Below are positions 10,610 to 19,094 of a DNA stretch of 45,878 bases, one piece after another. The first letter of the stretch is position 1; each line of letters begins with the position of its first letter. The notes under the pieces are model-generated. The model was not told where the DNA came from. It was given only the letters and a program-made list of their open reading frames with translations, and searched no databases. Made by a program: the position numbers and the translations under genes. This DNA is from Opitutaceae bacterium. GTDB lineage: Bacteria; Verrucomicrobiota; Verrucomicrobiia; Opitutales; Opitutaceae. The DNA lies in NCBI GenBank assembly GCA_027485815.1, contig JAIXQE010000157.1, positions 1 through 45,878 of the forward strand. Direction: 5' to 3'.

Positions 10610-12058
10610 ATGAATCCCAAGAACCCCACCTTCGACCCGGTCCGCCGCCAGTTCCTCGGCCAGTGCTGCGCCGCGGTGACCGCGACGGGCATGCTGTCCA
10701 CCCTCGCCCAGCTGCGGATGATGGGCGCCGTCGCGAGCCCCGGCAACGGCCCGCAGCCGCCGGAGCGGGCCGGCAACATCCCCTCGGACTTCAAGGCCCT
10801 CGTGTGCCTGTTCCTCGCGGGCGGCAACGACGCCAACAACATGATCGTGCCGTTCGACCCCGCGGGCTACGACGCCTACGCATCGGCCGCCGGCCGCGGG
10901 GCGATCGCCCTGCCCCGCTCGCAGCTGCTGGAGATCAAGCCCACGACCAGCGACGGCCGCGGCTGGGGCCTGCACTCCTCGCTGAACGCCGACGTGGCCG
11001 GCACGAACACCACCGGCCTGAAATCACTCTTCGATCAGGGCAAGATGGCCCTCCTCGGCAACGTCGGCACGCTGGTGGTGCCCACGACCAAGGCGCAGTA
11101 CGCGGCGCGCTCGGTCCCGCTGCCGCCGCAGCTCTTCTCGCATAACGACCAGCAGGTCGAATGGCAGAGCAGCATCGCCGACAAGCCGTTCGCCACCGGC
11201 TGGGGCGGCCGGGTCGCCGACCTCACGCACGCCCTCAACGGCAACACCAGCATCTCGATGTCGATCAGCCTGAACGGGCAGAACTCGTTCCAGGTCGGCA
11301 AGCGGGTGGTCCAGTTCGCGGTGAACCCGGGCGGCGCCGTCTCCCTTTCCGCCGCCTCCGGCACCAGCGTGCCCGCGAACCTCCGCCGGGCGGCCCAGAA
11401 CGACCTGCTCGCCCGCCAGAACGCCAACCTCTTCGAGGCCGCCTTCTCCGGGGTCACCGAAAACGCGATCGCCGACAGCGCCCTGATCAGCGGCGTGCTC
11501 TCCGGCAACGCCCCCTTCACCACCGCCTTCCCCGGCACCGGCCTCGGCCAGCAGCTGCGCACGATCGCCAGCCTCATCGCCTCCGCCCCCCAGCTCGGCC
11601 TCAAGCGGCAGATCTACTTCGCCCGCATCGGCGGCTTCGACCTCCACGACGCCCAGCTCGGCGCCCACGCCAACCTCTTCGCCGACATCAGCCGCAGCGT
11701 CGCCGCGTTCTACCGCGCGACCGTCGAGCTCGGCTGCGCCGATCAGGTCACGCTCTTCACCGCCTCCGACTTCGGCCGCACCTACAACACCAACGGCGAC
11801 GGCTCCGACCACGGCTGGGGCTCCAACCACTTCGTGGTCGGTGGCGCGGTCAAGGGCGGCGACCTCTACGGCCGGATGGCCGACCTCACGATCCGCGGCC
11901 CCGACGACGCCGGCACCCGCGGCATGTGGATCCCGACCACCAGCGTGGACGAATACTCCGCCACGCTCGCGTCCTGGTTCGGGGTTAGCGCCACCGACCT
12001 GCCCATCGTGTTCCCGAACCTCGGCCGCTTCGCCAAGCCCAACCTCGGCTTCGTCTGA
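10610..12058 (+). CDS. DUF1501 family protein with Tat-type signal
   Basis: A 482-residue DUF1501 protein, a family of unknown role related to the sulfatase/alkaline phosphatase fold and regularly encoded next to DUF1800. The N-terminus has a twin-arginine motif (PVRRQFLGQCC) and a hydrophobic stretch, implying Tat export in folded form. Typical family segments are visible: LVCLFLAGGNDANNMIVPFD near the start, FARIGGFDLHDAQLGAHANL in the middle, and TASDFGRTYNTNGDGSDHGW near the end, which supplies likely metal-binding Asp/His residues. It starts 7 bp after the DUF1800 gene with no Shine-Dalgarno sequence, so the pair is an operon. A third small gene follows at 12073. The catalytic activity is unknown. 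Confidence 0.92.
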   Translation: MNPKNPTFDPVRRQFLGQCCAAVTATGMLSTLAQLRMMGAVASPGNGPQPPERAGNIPSDFKALVCLFLAGGNDANNMIVPFDPAGYDAYASAAGRGAIALPRSQLLEIKPTTSDGRGWGLHSSLNADVAGTNTTGLKSLFDQGKMALLGNVGTLVVPTTKAQYAARSVPLPPQLFSHNDQQVEWQSSIADKPFATGWGGRVADLTHALNGNTSISMSISLNGQNSFQVGKRVVQFAVNPGGAVSLSAASGTSVPANLRRAAQNDLLARQNANLFEAAFSGVTENAIADSALISGVLSGNAPFTTAFPGTGLGQQLRTIASLIASAPQLGLKRQIYFARIGGFDLHDAQLGAHANLFADISRSVAAFYRATVELGCADQVTLFTASDFGRTYNTNGDGSDHGWGSNHFVVGGAVKGGDLYGRMADLTIRGPDDAGTRGMWIPTTSVDEYSATLASWFGVSATDLPIVFPNLGRFAKPNLGFV

Positions 12059-12072
12059 ACCGGGCCGCCCGC

Positions 12073-12687
12073 GTGCGCTTCCGCTCCCCGCTCACCGCCG
12101 TCCTGCTCGTGCTGCTCACGGCCGGGCTGTGGTTCTGGACCCGCCCGCCGGCGCCCCCCGCCGCGTTGCCCGGCCCGGGCCCGGCAACGGGACCGCAGGC
12201 CCCCGCCAGCTCCGCCCCGGCTGCGCCCGCCCCCGCGACGTCCCCGGCCGGCCCTGCCGGCGAGGCTCCCGCGCAGCAACGTGCCCTCGCCGCCCCGGCC
12301 GCTGCCGCGGCGAGCGAAGGGACCGTCCCCTACGATCCCGCCGCCTTCCCGATCGCCGCCCGCCTCAACGCCCCCGGCGGCGCGGTCGCCGCCGACCTCG
12401 CGGTGCTGCAGGAACTGTTCGATACCTGGCGCACCAACTTCCCCCGCGAAGGCAACCCGGTGGGCGATAACGCCGACATCACCGCGGCCCTCCTCGGCAC
12501 CAACCGCCTCGAACTCGCGCTCGTCCCCCGCCGCCACCCCGCCCTCAACGCGAACGGGGAACTCCAGGACCGCTGGGGCACGGCCTACCGCTTCCACCAG
12601 CTCAGCGGCGAACGGATGGAGATCACCAGCGCCGGACCGGACCGCCGCTTTGGCACACCCGACGACACGACGCTGACGCCCCCGTGA
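12073..12687 (+). CDS. Small membrane-anchored protein with GspG/pseudopilin-like C-terminus
   Basis: A 204-residue protein with a GTG start, 14 bp after the DUF1501 gene and in the same orientation. Residues ~5-22 are a hydrophobic anchor (SPLTAVLLVLLTAGLWFW). Residues ~25-85 are a low-complexity Pro/Ala-rich linker. The C-terminal ~45 residues (GELQDRWGTAYRFHQLSGER, then ITSAGPDRRFGTPDD) resemble the calcium-binding C-terminal segment of type II secretion major pseudopilins (GspG). The canonical prepilin peptidase site and N-terminal helix (GFTLxE) are absent, so it is not a standard pseudopilin. Position suggests it belongs with the DUF1800/DUF1501 pair. Its function is unknown. Confidence 0.8.
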   Translation: MRFRSPLTAVLLVLLTAGLWFWTRPPAPPAALPGPGPATGPQAPASSAPAAPAPATSPAGPAGEAPAQQRALAAPAAAAASEGTVPYDPAAFPIAARLNAPGGAVAADLAVLQELFDTWRTNFPREGNPVGDNADITAALLGTNRLELALVPRRHPALNANGELQDRWGTAYRFHQLSGERMEITSAGPDRRFGTPDDTTLTPP

Positions 12688-12694
12688 CGGGCGC

Positions 12695-14689
12695 CTACCG
12701 TGCCGCCTCCGCCGGCGGACGAAACGTGGTCACGAAGGTCGCCGTCGCCGCCGGCTCGAAGAGTTCCAGGTAAAGGCTTTCGCGCCGCCGCGGAGGCACG
12801 TCGGGCGAACTGCCCTGCCAGACGCGGAACCGCCCGGGTGCCGCGATCGTCACGGGCACCCGCACCCCGCCGCCCAGATCCACCTCGAAGCGGACCTCCC
12901 CGGTGAACTCCCGGACGGTCACTTCCGTCCAAGATCCGAATTCCTCCGGCCAACCCGCGGCCCACTCCCCCGCCGCGCGGAAACTCCCCGGCAGGCGCAC
13001 CCGCCCCTGGAAGTGCAGCGCCAAGCCCAGCCGGCGTGGACCCTTCGCACTCGTGACCTCGGCCGTATCCACCAGCGACCCGTCCCGCAACGCGAGGGCC
13101 CGCGTGGCCCGGACGCCGGGCCGATAGACCGGCTGCACGGCCGCCACCGCGTCCGGCGCGAAGGACGTGAGCTCGCCGGGCGCGTGCCCCTGCTGGCCCT
13201 CCCCGTCGACCAGCGGCACGTTGTGGTTCAGCCCGCGCGTGTAATAGCCGCGATGCAGCGGGGAGCCGTAGCCGACGGTGCCGGGGTCGCGGGACAGCGG
13301 GCGCTCGCCCCAGTACACGGAGTAATTCAGCGCCTCCGCCTGGCTGTGCGTCCGCGTGAGCTGGCCGTAATGGAAGAAGACCTGCCAGCCGCCGCCGCGC
13401 AGCACGGCCATCCGGCTGGATTCCAGGCTGCGGCTGGTCACCGCGGGCAGCGGCACGGCCGCGGGCGGCCGCGCGGGCGGGTCGAGCAGCGTGTTCCAGT
13501 CGCGGACGCGGCCCGCCTCCTCGAGGCCGAGGGGCGTCGGGAAGACCCGGTAAACCTCCGCGAACAAATCCGGCGCCGGCGCGCGCCCGATGCGCCCGCT
13601 GTCGGCGGGGTTGGGCAGCTCCCCGTTCGGGAACCGGAGGACCAGCGGCGCCAGCAGCAGGTTGTGGGCGAGGGCGAGCTCGGGCGCGAGTTCCCCAGCA
13701 CGGCCCGCGAGGCCCGCGGCCAGCGCGAGCGAATGCACCGCGCGCAGGACGAAGCTGTTGTAGCCGAGCGACTGCTCCTGCCAGAGGTAGTCCCCGGTGA
13801 TGCCCTCGGCCAGCTGCGCCCGCAGCCCGAAGCGCCCGTCGAGGGCCTCCCGCCAGAGGTCGTTGTCCCCGAAGAGCAGCGCCACCTGCGCCACCGCGCA
13901 GCGCTGCCACACGGCGATGTTGTGGATCGCCTGCTGGGTCGAGTTGAGGGCGCGCACCTCCGGGAGGAAAAACTGGCGCAGCCACGCGGCCCGCTGCTCC
14001 GGCGGCGCGGCGGGCCCGAGCAGCCGGACCGCCTCGGTGAACTTCACCAGGTTGCTCGCCTCCGTCAGGGTCTGCCAGAAAAGCCGCGCCGGATGCCCCG
14101 GCCGCTGCGGCTCCCAGCGCAGGAAATTGTCGGCGTAGAAATCCAGCTGCCCCCGCACCCAGTCGGCCAGGGCCGCATCGCCGGTCAGGCGGTGCAGACG
14201 CGCCGCCCGGACCAGCATCTCGACGTGCTGGCCGCGGAAGGTGACGACCCACCAGGCGTGGAGCTTGGGCGTGATCTCGACCTCGGGATCGGAGGGGCTG
14301 GAGAAGAACTGAACCTCCTCGCGCGGGATCCGGTCGTTCCAGATCAGGCGGGACCCATCCTTGGGACTCACGCCATCGTGCGACCAGCCCGGGAGCCATT
14401 CGACGCGGTCCTGGTGGCGGGCGCGCCAGCGCTCGACCTCCGCGCGCTCGCGCCGCAACCACTCGGCCCAGTCAGGGTCCTCGCGCACGCGGCGGCGCGC
14501 GCCGTCCCAATCCTCGCGGGCGGCGCGCCACGCATTTCCCTGCCGGTCGGGCAGCTTGAACTCGGGAAACTGCGCGGCGGGCGCCGGCTTGGGGTACGGC
14601 GCGGCAACGGCGGCGGCCATGGCCAGAAGGCCGACCGCCGCGAGCCTTCCGGGCCCGCCAAAGGCGGCGAGCCTGTCGAGTCCGCTCAA
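12695..14689 (-). CDS. Exported heparinase II/III-like (alginate-lyase superfamily) protein
   Basis: A predicted exported polysaccharide-lyase-like protein of ~664 residues. An (alpha/alpha) N-terminal domain contains the segments IHNIAVWQRCAVAQVAL and EQSLGYNSFVLRAVHSLALA. The second half is beta-rich, as in heparinase II/III-like proteins (MAVLRGGGWQVFFHYGQ, LNYSVYWGERPLS, YYTRGLNHNVPLVDG). The Asn/His, Tyr and His in these segments are candidates for catalysis. A start at TTG 14689 overlaps the stop of the upstream oxidoreductase by 3 bases and gives a plausible signal peptide (GRLAAVGLLAMAAAVAAP); the first ATG (14620) would cut this signal off. It is last in an operon with two Gfo/Idh enzymes and a TIM-barrel isomerase. 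Substrate (uronate-containing glycan) is inferred. Confidence 0.85.
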   Translation of the reverse strand: MSGLDRLAAFGGPGRLAAVGLLAMAAAVAAPYPKPAPAAQFPEFKLPDRQGNAWRAAREDWDGARRRVREDPDWAEWLRRERAEVERWRARHQDRVEWLPGWSHDGVSPKDGSRLIWNDRIPREEVQFFSSPSDPEVEITPKLHAWWVVTFRGQHVEMLVRAARLHRLTGDAALADWVRGQLDFYADNFLRWEPQRPGHPARLFWQTLTEASNLVKFTEAVRLLGPAAPPEQRAAWLRQFFLPEVRALNSTQQAIHNIAVWQRCAVAQVALLFGDNDLWREALDGRFGLRAQLAEGITGDYLWQEQSLGYNSFVLRAVHSLALAAGLAGRAGELAPELALAHNLLLAPLVLRFPNGELPNPADSGRIGRAPAPDLFAEVYRVFPTPLGLEEAGRVRDWNTLLDPPARPPAAVPLPAVTSRSLESSRMAVLRGGGWQVFFHYGQLTRTHSQAEALNYSVYWGERPLSRDPGTVGYGSPLHRGYYTRGLNHNVPLVDGEGQQGHAPGELTSFAPDAVAAVQPVYRPGVRATRALALRDGSLVDTAEVTSAKGPRRLGLALHFQGRVRLPGSFRAAGEWAAGWPEEFGSWTEVTVREFTGEVRFEVDLGGGVRVPVTIAAPGRFRVWQGSSPDVPPRRRESLYLELFEPAATATFVTTFRPPAEAAR

Positions 14690-15855
14690 AGCTTGGGGAA
14701 GCGGACCCACTTCGCGCCGGCGCGGCCGCTCTTCACCGCGGTCTCGATGAAGGCCATCCCGGCCAGGCCATCGTCCACCGTGGGAAAATCGTACCCGCCC
14801 TTCGGGGCCTTGCGGCCCGCGATGGCGTCGGCGATGGCCACGGCGGCCCCGCGGTAGATGTTGGCGAAGGCCTCGATGAAGCCCTCGGGGTGGGCGAAGG
14901 GCGTGCGCGAGGCCCCGCGCGCGGCGGCCCCGAGGTAGCCATTGCCGCGGCGGAGCACCTGCTGGGGGGCGTCCGCCTTCTTGAAGATGAGCTCGTTGGG
15001 GTTCTCCTGGAACCACTGCAGCGAGCCCTTCGTGCCGAAGACGCGGATGTTCAGGTTGTTCTCCTCGCCGCTCGAGATCTGCGAGGCGAAGAGGATCCCC
15101 TTCACGCCCTGGCTGAAGCGCACGAGGCAGTTGCCGTCGTCGTCGAGCAGGCGGCCCGGGATGAACGTGGACAGCTCGGCGCAGATCGCCTCGACCTCCA
15201 GCCCGGTGATGTACCGGGCGAGGTTGTGCGCGTGCGTGCCGATGTCGCCCATGCAGTTGGAGACGCCGGAGACGTTGGGATCCATCCGCCAGTTGGCGAT
15301 GCGGCTCACCTTGTCGGCCTCGAGCGCGGTGATCGCGTAACCCTGCGGGTACTCGACCACGACCTTGAGCAGCTGGCCGAGGCGGCCGGTGCGGACCCAC
15401 TCGCGAGCCTCCTTCACCATCGGGTAGCCGGTGTAGTTGTGGGTGAGGGCGAAGACGCGGCCCGTGCGGCGGACGACCTCGCGGAGCTTGCGGCCCTCGG
15501 CCAGCGAGAAGCAGAGGGGCTTGTCGCAGACCACGTGGAACCCGGCCTCGAGGAACGCCTTGGCGACCGGGAAGTGGGTGTTGTTGCGGGTGACGATCGA
15601 GACGAAGTCGATGCGCTGGTCGGCCGGCAGGGCGGACTCGCGCGCGACCATCTCCTCGTACGTGCCGTAGACGCGCGCCGGATCGAGGTGGAGGTCGGCG
15701 CCGGAGGCGCGGGACTTGGCCGGATCGGCGGAGAAGCAGCCGGCCACGAGCTCGATCTCACCGTCAAGGCGGGCGGCCATCCGGTGGACGGCGCCGATGA
15801 AGGCGCCGCGGCCACCGCCGACCATGCCCATGCGGAGTTTGCGGGGAAGGTTCAT
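14686..15855 (-). CDS. Gfo/Idh/MocA family oxidoreductase (D-K-P variant)
   Basis: A 389-residue NAD(P)-dependent oxidoreductase acting on sugars or cyclitols. The Rossmann opening RMGMVGGGRGAFIGAVHR is followed by ADPAK/VYGTYEEMV, SIVTRNNTHFPVAKAFLEAG and VVCDKPLC. The Lys of the E/D-K-P motif is the usual catalytic residue; here the acid is Asp rather than the commoner Glu. The C-terminal sheet domain has NCMGDIGTHAHNLARYITG with the substrate-site Asp/His. The gene lies 24 bp downstream of the second Gfo/Idh gene (15880-16965), and its stop overlaps the start of the lyase-like gene. Expected cofactor use and family are well known; the substrate is not determinable here. Confidence 0.93.
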   Translation of the reverse strand: MNLPRKLRMGMVGGGRGAFIGAVHRMAARLDGEIELVAGCFSADPAKSRASGADLHLDPARVYGTYEEMVARESALPADQRIDFVSIVTRNNTHFPVAKAFLEAGFHVVCDKPLCFSLAEGRKLREVVRRTGRVFALTHNYTGYPMVKEAREWVRTGRLGQLLKVVVEYPQGYAITALEADKVSRIANWRMDPNVSGVSNCMGDIGTHAHNLARYITGLEVEAICAELSTFIPGRLLDDDGNCLVRFSQGVKGILFASQISSGEENNLNIRVFGTKGSLQWFQENPNELIFKKADAPQQVLRRGNGYLGAAARGASRTPFAHPEGFIEAFANIYRGAAVAIADAIAGRKAPKGGYDFPTVDDGLAGMAFIETAVKSGRAGAKWVRFPKL

Positions 15856-15879
15856 CGGAGTGCGGGGAACGGGGGGGGT

Positions 15880-16965
15880 TCAGAGGGCGACGGGGCGGCC
15901 GGTCTCGGCCGAGCGGTACGCGCCGTCGATGATGCGCATCAGGGCGAGCGCCTGGTCGGGCGTATTGAGCGGTTCCTCGGCGCCTTGGAGGACGCGGACG
16001 AAGTTCACCGCGGAGCGGACCCGGCCCATCGTCTCGTCCGGCGGGACGATGATGGAGCGGTTGACGGGACGGCCGTTCTCGTGGGTGTACAGCTCGCAGG
16101 CGTCGATCGCGGTGGCGTCAAGGCCGTCGGTGCCGAAGAGCCGGCGGACCATCCCGCCGGCGCGCGTGCCCTGGAAGGTCACGGAGACCTCCTCGCGCTG
16201 GTTCATCTCGGCCCAGGAAACCGCGAAGGACATCGACTGCCCGGAGCGGAAGGTCACGAAGCCGTGCGCCGCGGCCTCGACGTCCGTCACGCCCTTGGCC
16301 ACGTCCGGGATGCCCCAGGGGCCCTTGAAGGACTTGTCGGTGATGTGGTCGTGGTAGGTGCGCGCGAGGATGTGGGCGGGCTCGGGGTAGCCCATGAAGT
16401 GGAGCCCGAGGTCGATCATGTGGAGCAGGTCGATGAGGGGGCCGCCGCCGGAGAGCGCCTTGGTGGTGAACCACCCGCCGAAGCCCGGGATGCCGGTGCG
16501 GCGGATCCACTTCGCCTGGCAGGAGTTGATCGTGCCGACGACGCCCTGCTGCAGGTACTCGCGGATCGCGTAGCTCTCAGGCCGCGCGCGGTTATTGAAG
16601 TTGAACATCAGCGTCCGGCGGGCCTTGGCGGCGGCCGTCCGCATCTGCGCCATCTGCGGGGCGGTGAGCGCGGGCGGCTTCTCGCAGAACACGTGCTTCC
16701 CCGCCTTCAGGGCCTGGAGGGCCAGCGGGGCGTGGAACTTGTTCGGGACGATGATGGAGACCGCGTCGAGCTCCGGCAGCGCCCGCAGCATCTCGGCCAC
16801 GTCGCCGAAGTGGCGCGGGATCCCGTGGCGGGCGGCGGCCTTCTCGGCGGCCCCCGCGTTGACGTCCGCGAGGGCGATGATCTCGGCGCCGGCCTCGCGG
16901 AAGCCCTTGGCGTGGTAGGCGGCCATGCCGCCCGCTCCGATGATGGCGATCTTGGGGGAGTTCAT
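15880..16965 (-). CDS. Gfo/Idh/MocA family oxidoreductase
   Basis: A 361-residue sugar/cyclitol oxidoreductase. The Rossmann motif is KIAIIGAGGMAAYHAKGF, followed by LADVN (acidic residue for NAD ribose), SIIVPNKFHAPLALQALKAG and the catalytic VFCEKPPAL. In the C-terminal domain, GGGPLIDLLHMIDLGLHFMG provides the substrate-binding Asp/His pair. It is about 30% of an operon that begins with the TIM-barrel isomerase 5 bp upstream. Two different Gfo/Idh enzymes with an isomerase suggest sequential oxidation-rearrangement-reduction of a sugar, as in 3-keto-sugar or inositol-type chemistry; that is inference. I chose the ATG at 16965 because upstream in-frame sequence is antisense to the isomerase. 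Confidence 0.93.
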   Translation of the reverse strand: MNSPKIAIIGAGGMAAYHAKGFREAGAEIIALADVNAGAAEKAAARHGIPRHFGDVAEMLRALPELDAVSIIVPNKFHAPLALQALKAGKHVFCEKPPALTAPQMAQMRTAAAKARRTLMFNFNNRARPESYAIREYLQQGVVGTINSCQAKWIRRTGIPGFGGWFTTKALSGGGPLIDLLHMIDLGLHFMGYPEPAHILARTYHDHITDKSFKGPWGIPDVAKGVTDVEAAAHGFVTFRSGQSMSFAVSWAEMNQREEVSVTFQGTRAGGMVRRLFGTDGLDATAIDACELYTHENGRPVNRSIIVPPDETMGRVRSAVNFVRVLQGAEEPLNTPDQALALMRIIDGAYRSAETGRPVAL

Positions 16966-16970
16966 CGGCG

Positions 16971-18005
16971 TCAGCGGTCGAATTGCGCGTCGAACACGAT
17001 GGTGCTCGAGGGGAAGTCCACCTTCCGCACGAAGGCGGCCGACTCGGCGGCCCCGTGGAAGCGGTCCATCCGGCTGTCCTCCCACTCGACCGACAGCGGC
17101 CCGCGGTAGCCGACGTCGTTGAGCGCGACGATAATGTCCTCGAAGCGGATGTCGCCGTGCCCGAGCGAACGGAAGTCCCAGTGGCGGCGGGCGTCGCCGA
17201 AGCTCACGTGGCCGCCGAACACGCCGACGGTGCCGTCGCCGTGACCCCACCACGCGTCCTTCATGTGGCAGTGGTAGATGCGGTCGCCGAAGGTGCGGAT
17301 GAACTTCACGTAGTCGACCCCCTGGTAGCCGAGGTGGGAGGGGTCGTAGTTGAAGCCGAAACGGCGGTGCCCGCCGACGGCGGCCACGGCCCGCTGGGCG
17401 CTGGCGATGTCGAAGGCGATCTCGGTCGGGTGCACCTCGAGCGCGAAGTTCACGTTCTGCTTGTCGAACGCCTCGAGGATCGGCCCGAACCGGCGCGCGA
17501 AGTCCGCGTACCCGGCGTCCCAAAATGCCTGCGAGGTCGGGGGAAAGGCGTAGATCGAGTGCCAGATCGACGAGCCGGTGAACCCGTTGACCACCGCCGG
17601 GAACTCATCCTTGCCCGCCCGCCCCGGCCGCGCGTCGAAGAACGCCCGCGCCGCCTTGGCCGTGAGGGCCAGCTTGCGCGCCGCCCGCTTGCGCACGCCC
17701 TCGGGGTCGCCGTCCCCCCAGACGTCGGCCGGCAGGATCGACTTGTGCCGCTCGTCGATCAGGTCGCACACGGCCTGGCCCACCAGGTGGCTCGAGATCG
17801 CGTGGCAGGTGAGCCCGTGGTCCTTCAGCAGCGCCCACTTCTCGTGGACGTACTTCTTGCTCGAGGCCGCCGCGTCCGGGTCGAAGTGGTCGCCCCAGCA
17901 GGGCAGTTCCACGCCGTCGTAGCCCATCTTCTTGACGAGCGGCGCCAGCTTTTCGAGGGGGAGGTCGGCCCATTGGCCGGTGAACAGGGTGACGGGACGG
18001 GGCAT
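16971..18005 (-). CDS. Sugar phosphate isomerase/epimerase family (xylose-isomerase-like TIM barrel)
   Basis: A 344-residue AP-endonuclease-2-type TIM barrel, the family of sugar isomerases/epimerases such as IolE, IolI and hydroxypyruvate isomerase. Visible signature segments are [17 protein letters not shown] (N-terminal strand), [16 protein letters not shown] (metal-ligand Glu), [16 protein letters not shown] (metal Asp/His), [15 protein letters not shown] (His-x-Lys-Asp) and [14 protein letters not shown] (metal Glu). The set E-D-H-E expected for a divalent metal site is present. It is the first gene of the operon with two oxidoreductases and a lyase-like protein. Its start is 99 bp from the divergent hydroxyacid dehydrogenase. 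Substrate unknown. Confidence 0.92.
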   Translation of the reverse strand: MPRPVTLFTGQWADLPLEKLAPLVKKMGYDGVELPCWGDHFDPDAAASSKKYVHEKWALLKDHGLTCHAISSHLVGQAVCDLIDERHKSILPADVWGDGDPEGVRKRAARKLALTAKAARAFFDARPGRAGKDEFPAVVNGFTGSSIWHSIYAFPPTSQAFWDAGYADFARRFGPILEAFDKQNVNFALEVHPTEIAFDIASAQRAVAAVGGHRRFGFNYDPSHLGYQGVDYVKFIRTFGDRIYHCHMKDAWWGHGDGTVGVFGGHVSFGDARRHWDFRSLGHGDIRFEDIIVALNDVGYRGPLSVEWEDSRMDRFHGAAESAAFVRKVDFPSSTIVFDAQFDR

Positions 18006-18068
18006 AGGTGATTGGGATCGGCCGCAGACAACCCGGCGCCCCCGCGGCCGGCGAGAAAAAATCCGGGT

Positions 18069-18097
18069 TTGTCGCCGGGCCCCGCGCCCCCTCCACT
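18069..18097 (+). promoter_or_regulatory. Putative promoter of the hydroxyacid dehydrogenase gene
   Basis: TTGTCG (18069-18074), 17 nt, TCCACT (18092-18097), then only 7 nt to the GTG at 18105. This predicts a transcript that starts at or next to the start codon. It lies in the 99-bp divergent gap shared with the isomerase operon. Confidence 0.5.
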
Positions 18098-18104
18098 CGG
18101 CGCC

Positions 18105-19079
18105 GTGACGCCCCTGACGATCTGGACCAACACCCGCTTCCAACCCGCCGCGGAACAGCTGCTCGCGGCCGGTCTGGGCCCGCACCGGCTGGTGCGCTCC
18201 GCCGCCGCCAGCGCCGCCGTCCTCGCGGCCGGGCGCCCCGACCCCGCGCTCGCCGCCGCCGACGTCGCCTTCGGCCAGCCCGACGCCGCCCAATGCCTCG
18301 CCACTCCCCGCCTCCGCTGGGTCGAGGTCACCACCGCCGGCTACACGCGCTACGACACCCCGGAGTTCCTCGAGGGGTTCCGCACCCGCGGCGCCGCGTT
18401 CACCAACGCCTCGGAGGTCTTCGCCGACAGCTGCGCGCAGCACGTGCTCGCGATGATGCTCGCCTTCGGCCGCCGCCTGCTCCCCTCCCACCGCGAGCAG
18501 CTCACCGACCGCTCCTGGCACTACGACGAACGCCGCTACGAGTCCCGCCTCCTCACCGGCCAGTCGGTCCTCCTGCTCGGCTACGGCGCGATCGGCCGGC
18601 GCCTCGCGGAACTGCTCGCCCCGTTCCGGATGCAGGTCACCGCCGTCCGCCGCCGCGTCCGCAGCGAGGCCGGCGTCCGCGTCGTCCCCGAGGAACTCCT
18701 CAGTTCCGCCCTCGGCCAGGCCGACCACGTGGTCAACCTCCTCCCGGACAACGAATCCACCCGCAACTACGTGAACGCCCGGCGCCTCGACTGCTGCAAG
18801 CCGGGCGCGCGGTTCTACAACGTCGGCCGCGGCACCACCGTCGACGAGGCCGCCCTGCTCACGGCGCTCCGCTCCGGCCGCCTCGGCGAGGTCTACCTCG
18901 ACGTGTTCGCCACCGAGCCGCTGCCGCCGGACCATCCGCTTTGGTCGGAGCCGCGCTGCTACGTCACCCCGCACACCGCCGGCGGCCGCCACGATCAGGA
19001 CGAGGCGCTCGTGCGCCACTTCCTGGGCAACCTCGCCGCGTTCACGGCCGGCGGGCCGATGACGGACCGCGTGGTCTGA
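18105..19079 (+). CDS. D-isomer-specific 2-hydroxyacid dehydrogenase
   Basis: A 324-residue NAD(P)-dependent dehydrogenase interconverting 2-keto acids and D-2-hydroxy acids. The nucleotide site is [17 protein letters not shown]. The substrate-proximal segments are [16 protein letters not shown] and [15 protein letters not shown], the Glu is in [16 protein letters not shown], and the catalytic His is in VTPHTAGG. The GTG at 18105 is chosen because a promoter-like pair ends 7 nt before it and upstream codons look non-coding. The gene is divergent from the sugar isomerase operon, so it may reduce or oxidise an acid product of the same pathway, but it could equally be a housekeeping glyoxylate/hydroxypyruvate reductase. 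Its stop is 15 bp from the convergent RDD gene. Confidence 0.92.
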   Translation: MTPLTIWTNTRFQPAAEQLLAAGLGPHRLVRSAAASAAVLAAGRPDPALAAADVAFGQPDAAQCLATPRLRWVEVTTAGYTRYDTPEFLEGFRTRGAAFTNASEVFADSCAQHVLAMMLAFGRRLLPSHREQLTDRSWHYDERRYESRLLTGQSVLLLGYGAIGRRLAELLAPFRMQVTAVRRRVRSEAGVRVVPEELLSSALGQADHVVNLLPDNESTRNYVNARRLDCCKPGARFYNVGRGTTVDEAALLTALRSGRLGEVYLDVFATEPLPPDHPLWSEPRCYVTPHTAGGRHDQDEALVRHFLGNLAAFTAGGPMTDRVV

Positions 19080-19094
19080 GCCCGCGCCCGCCGG

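Noticed and set aside
14690-15400. N-terminal extension of the lyase-like frame into the Gfo/Idh gene (to 15400)
   Set aside because: The extension is out of frame with, and overlaps, the conserved Gfo/Idh coding sequence; a signal peptide at TTG 14689 marks the natural start.
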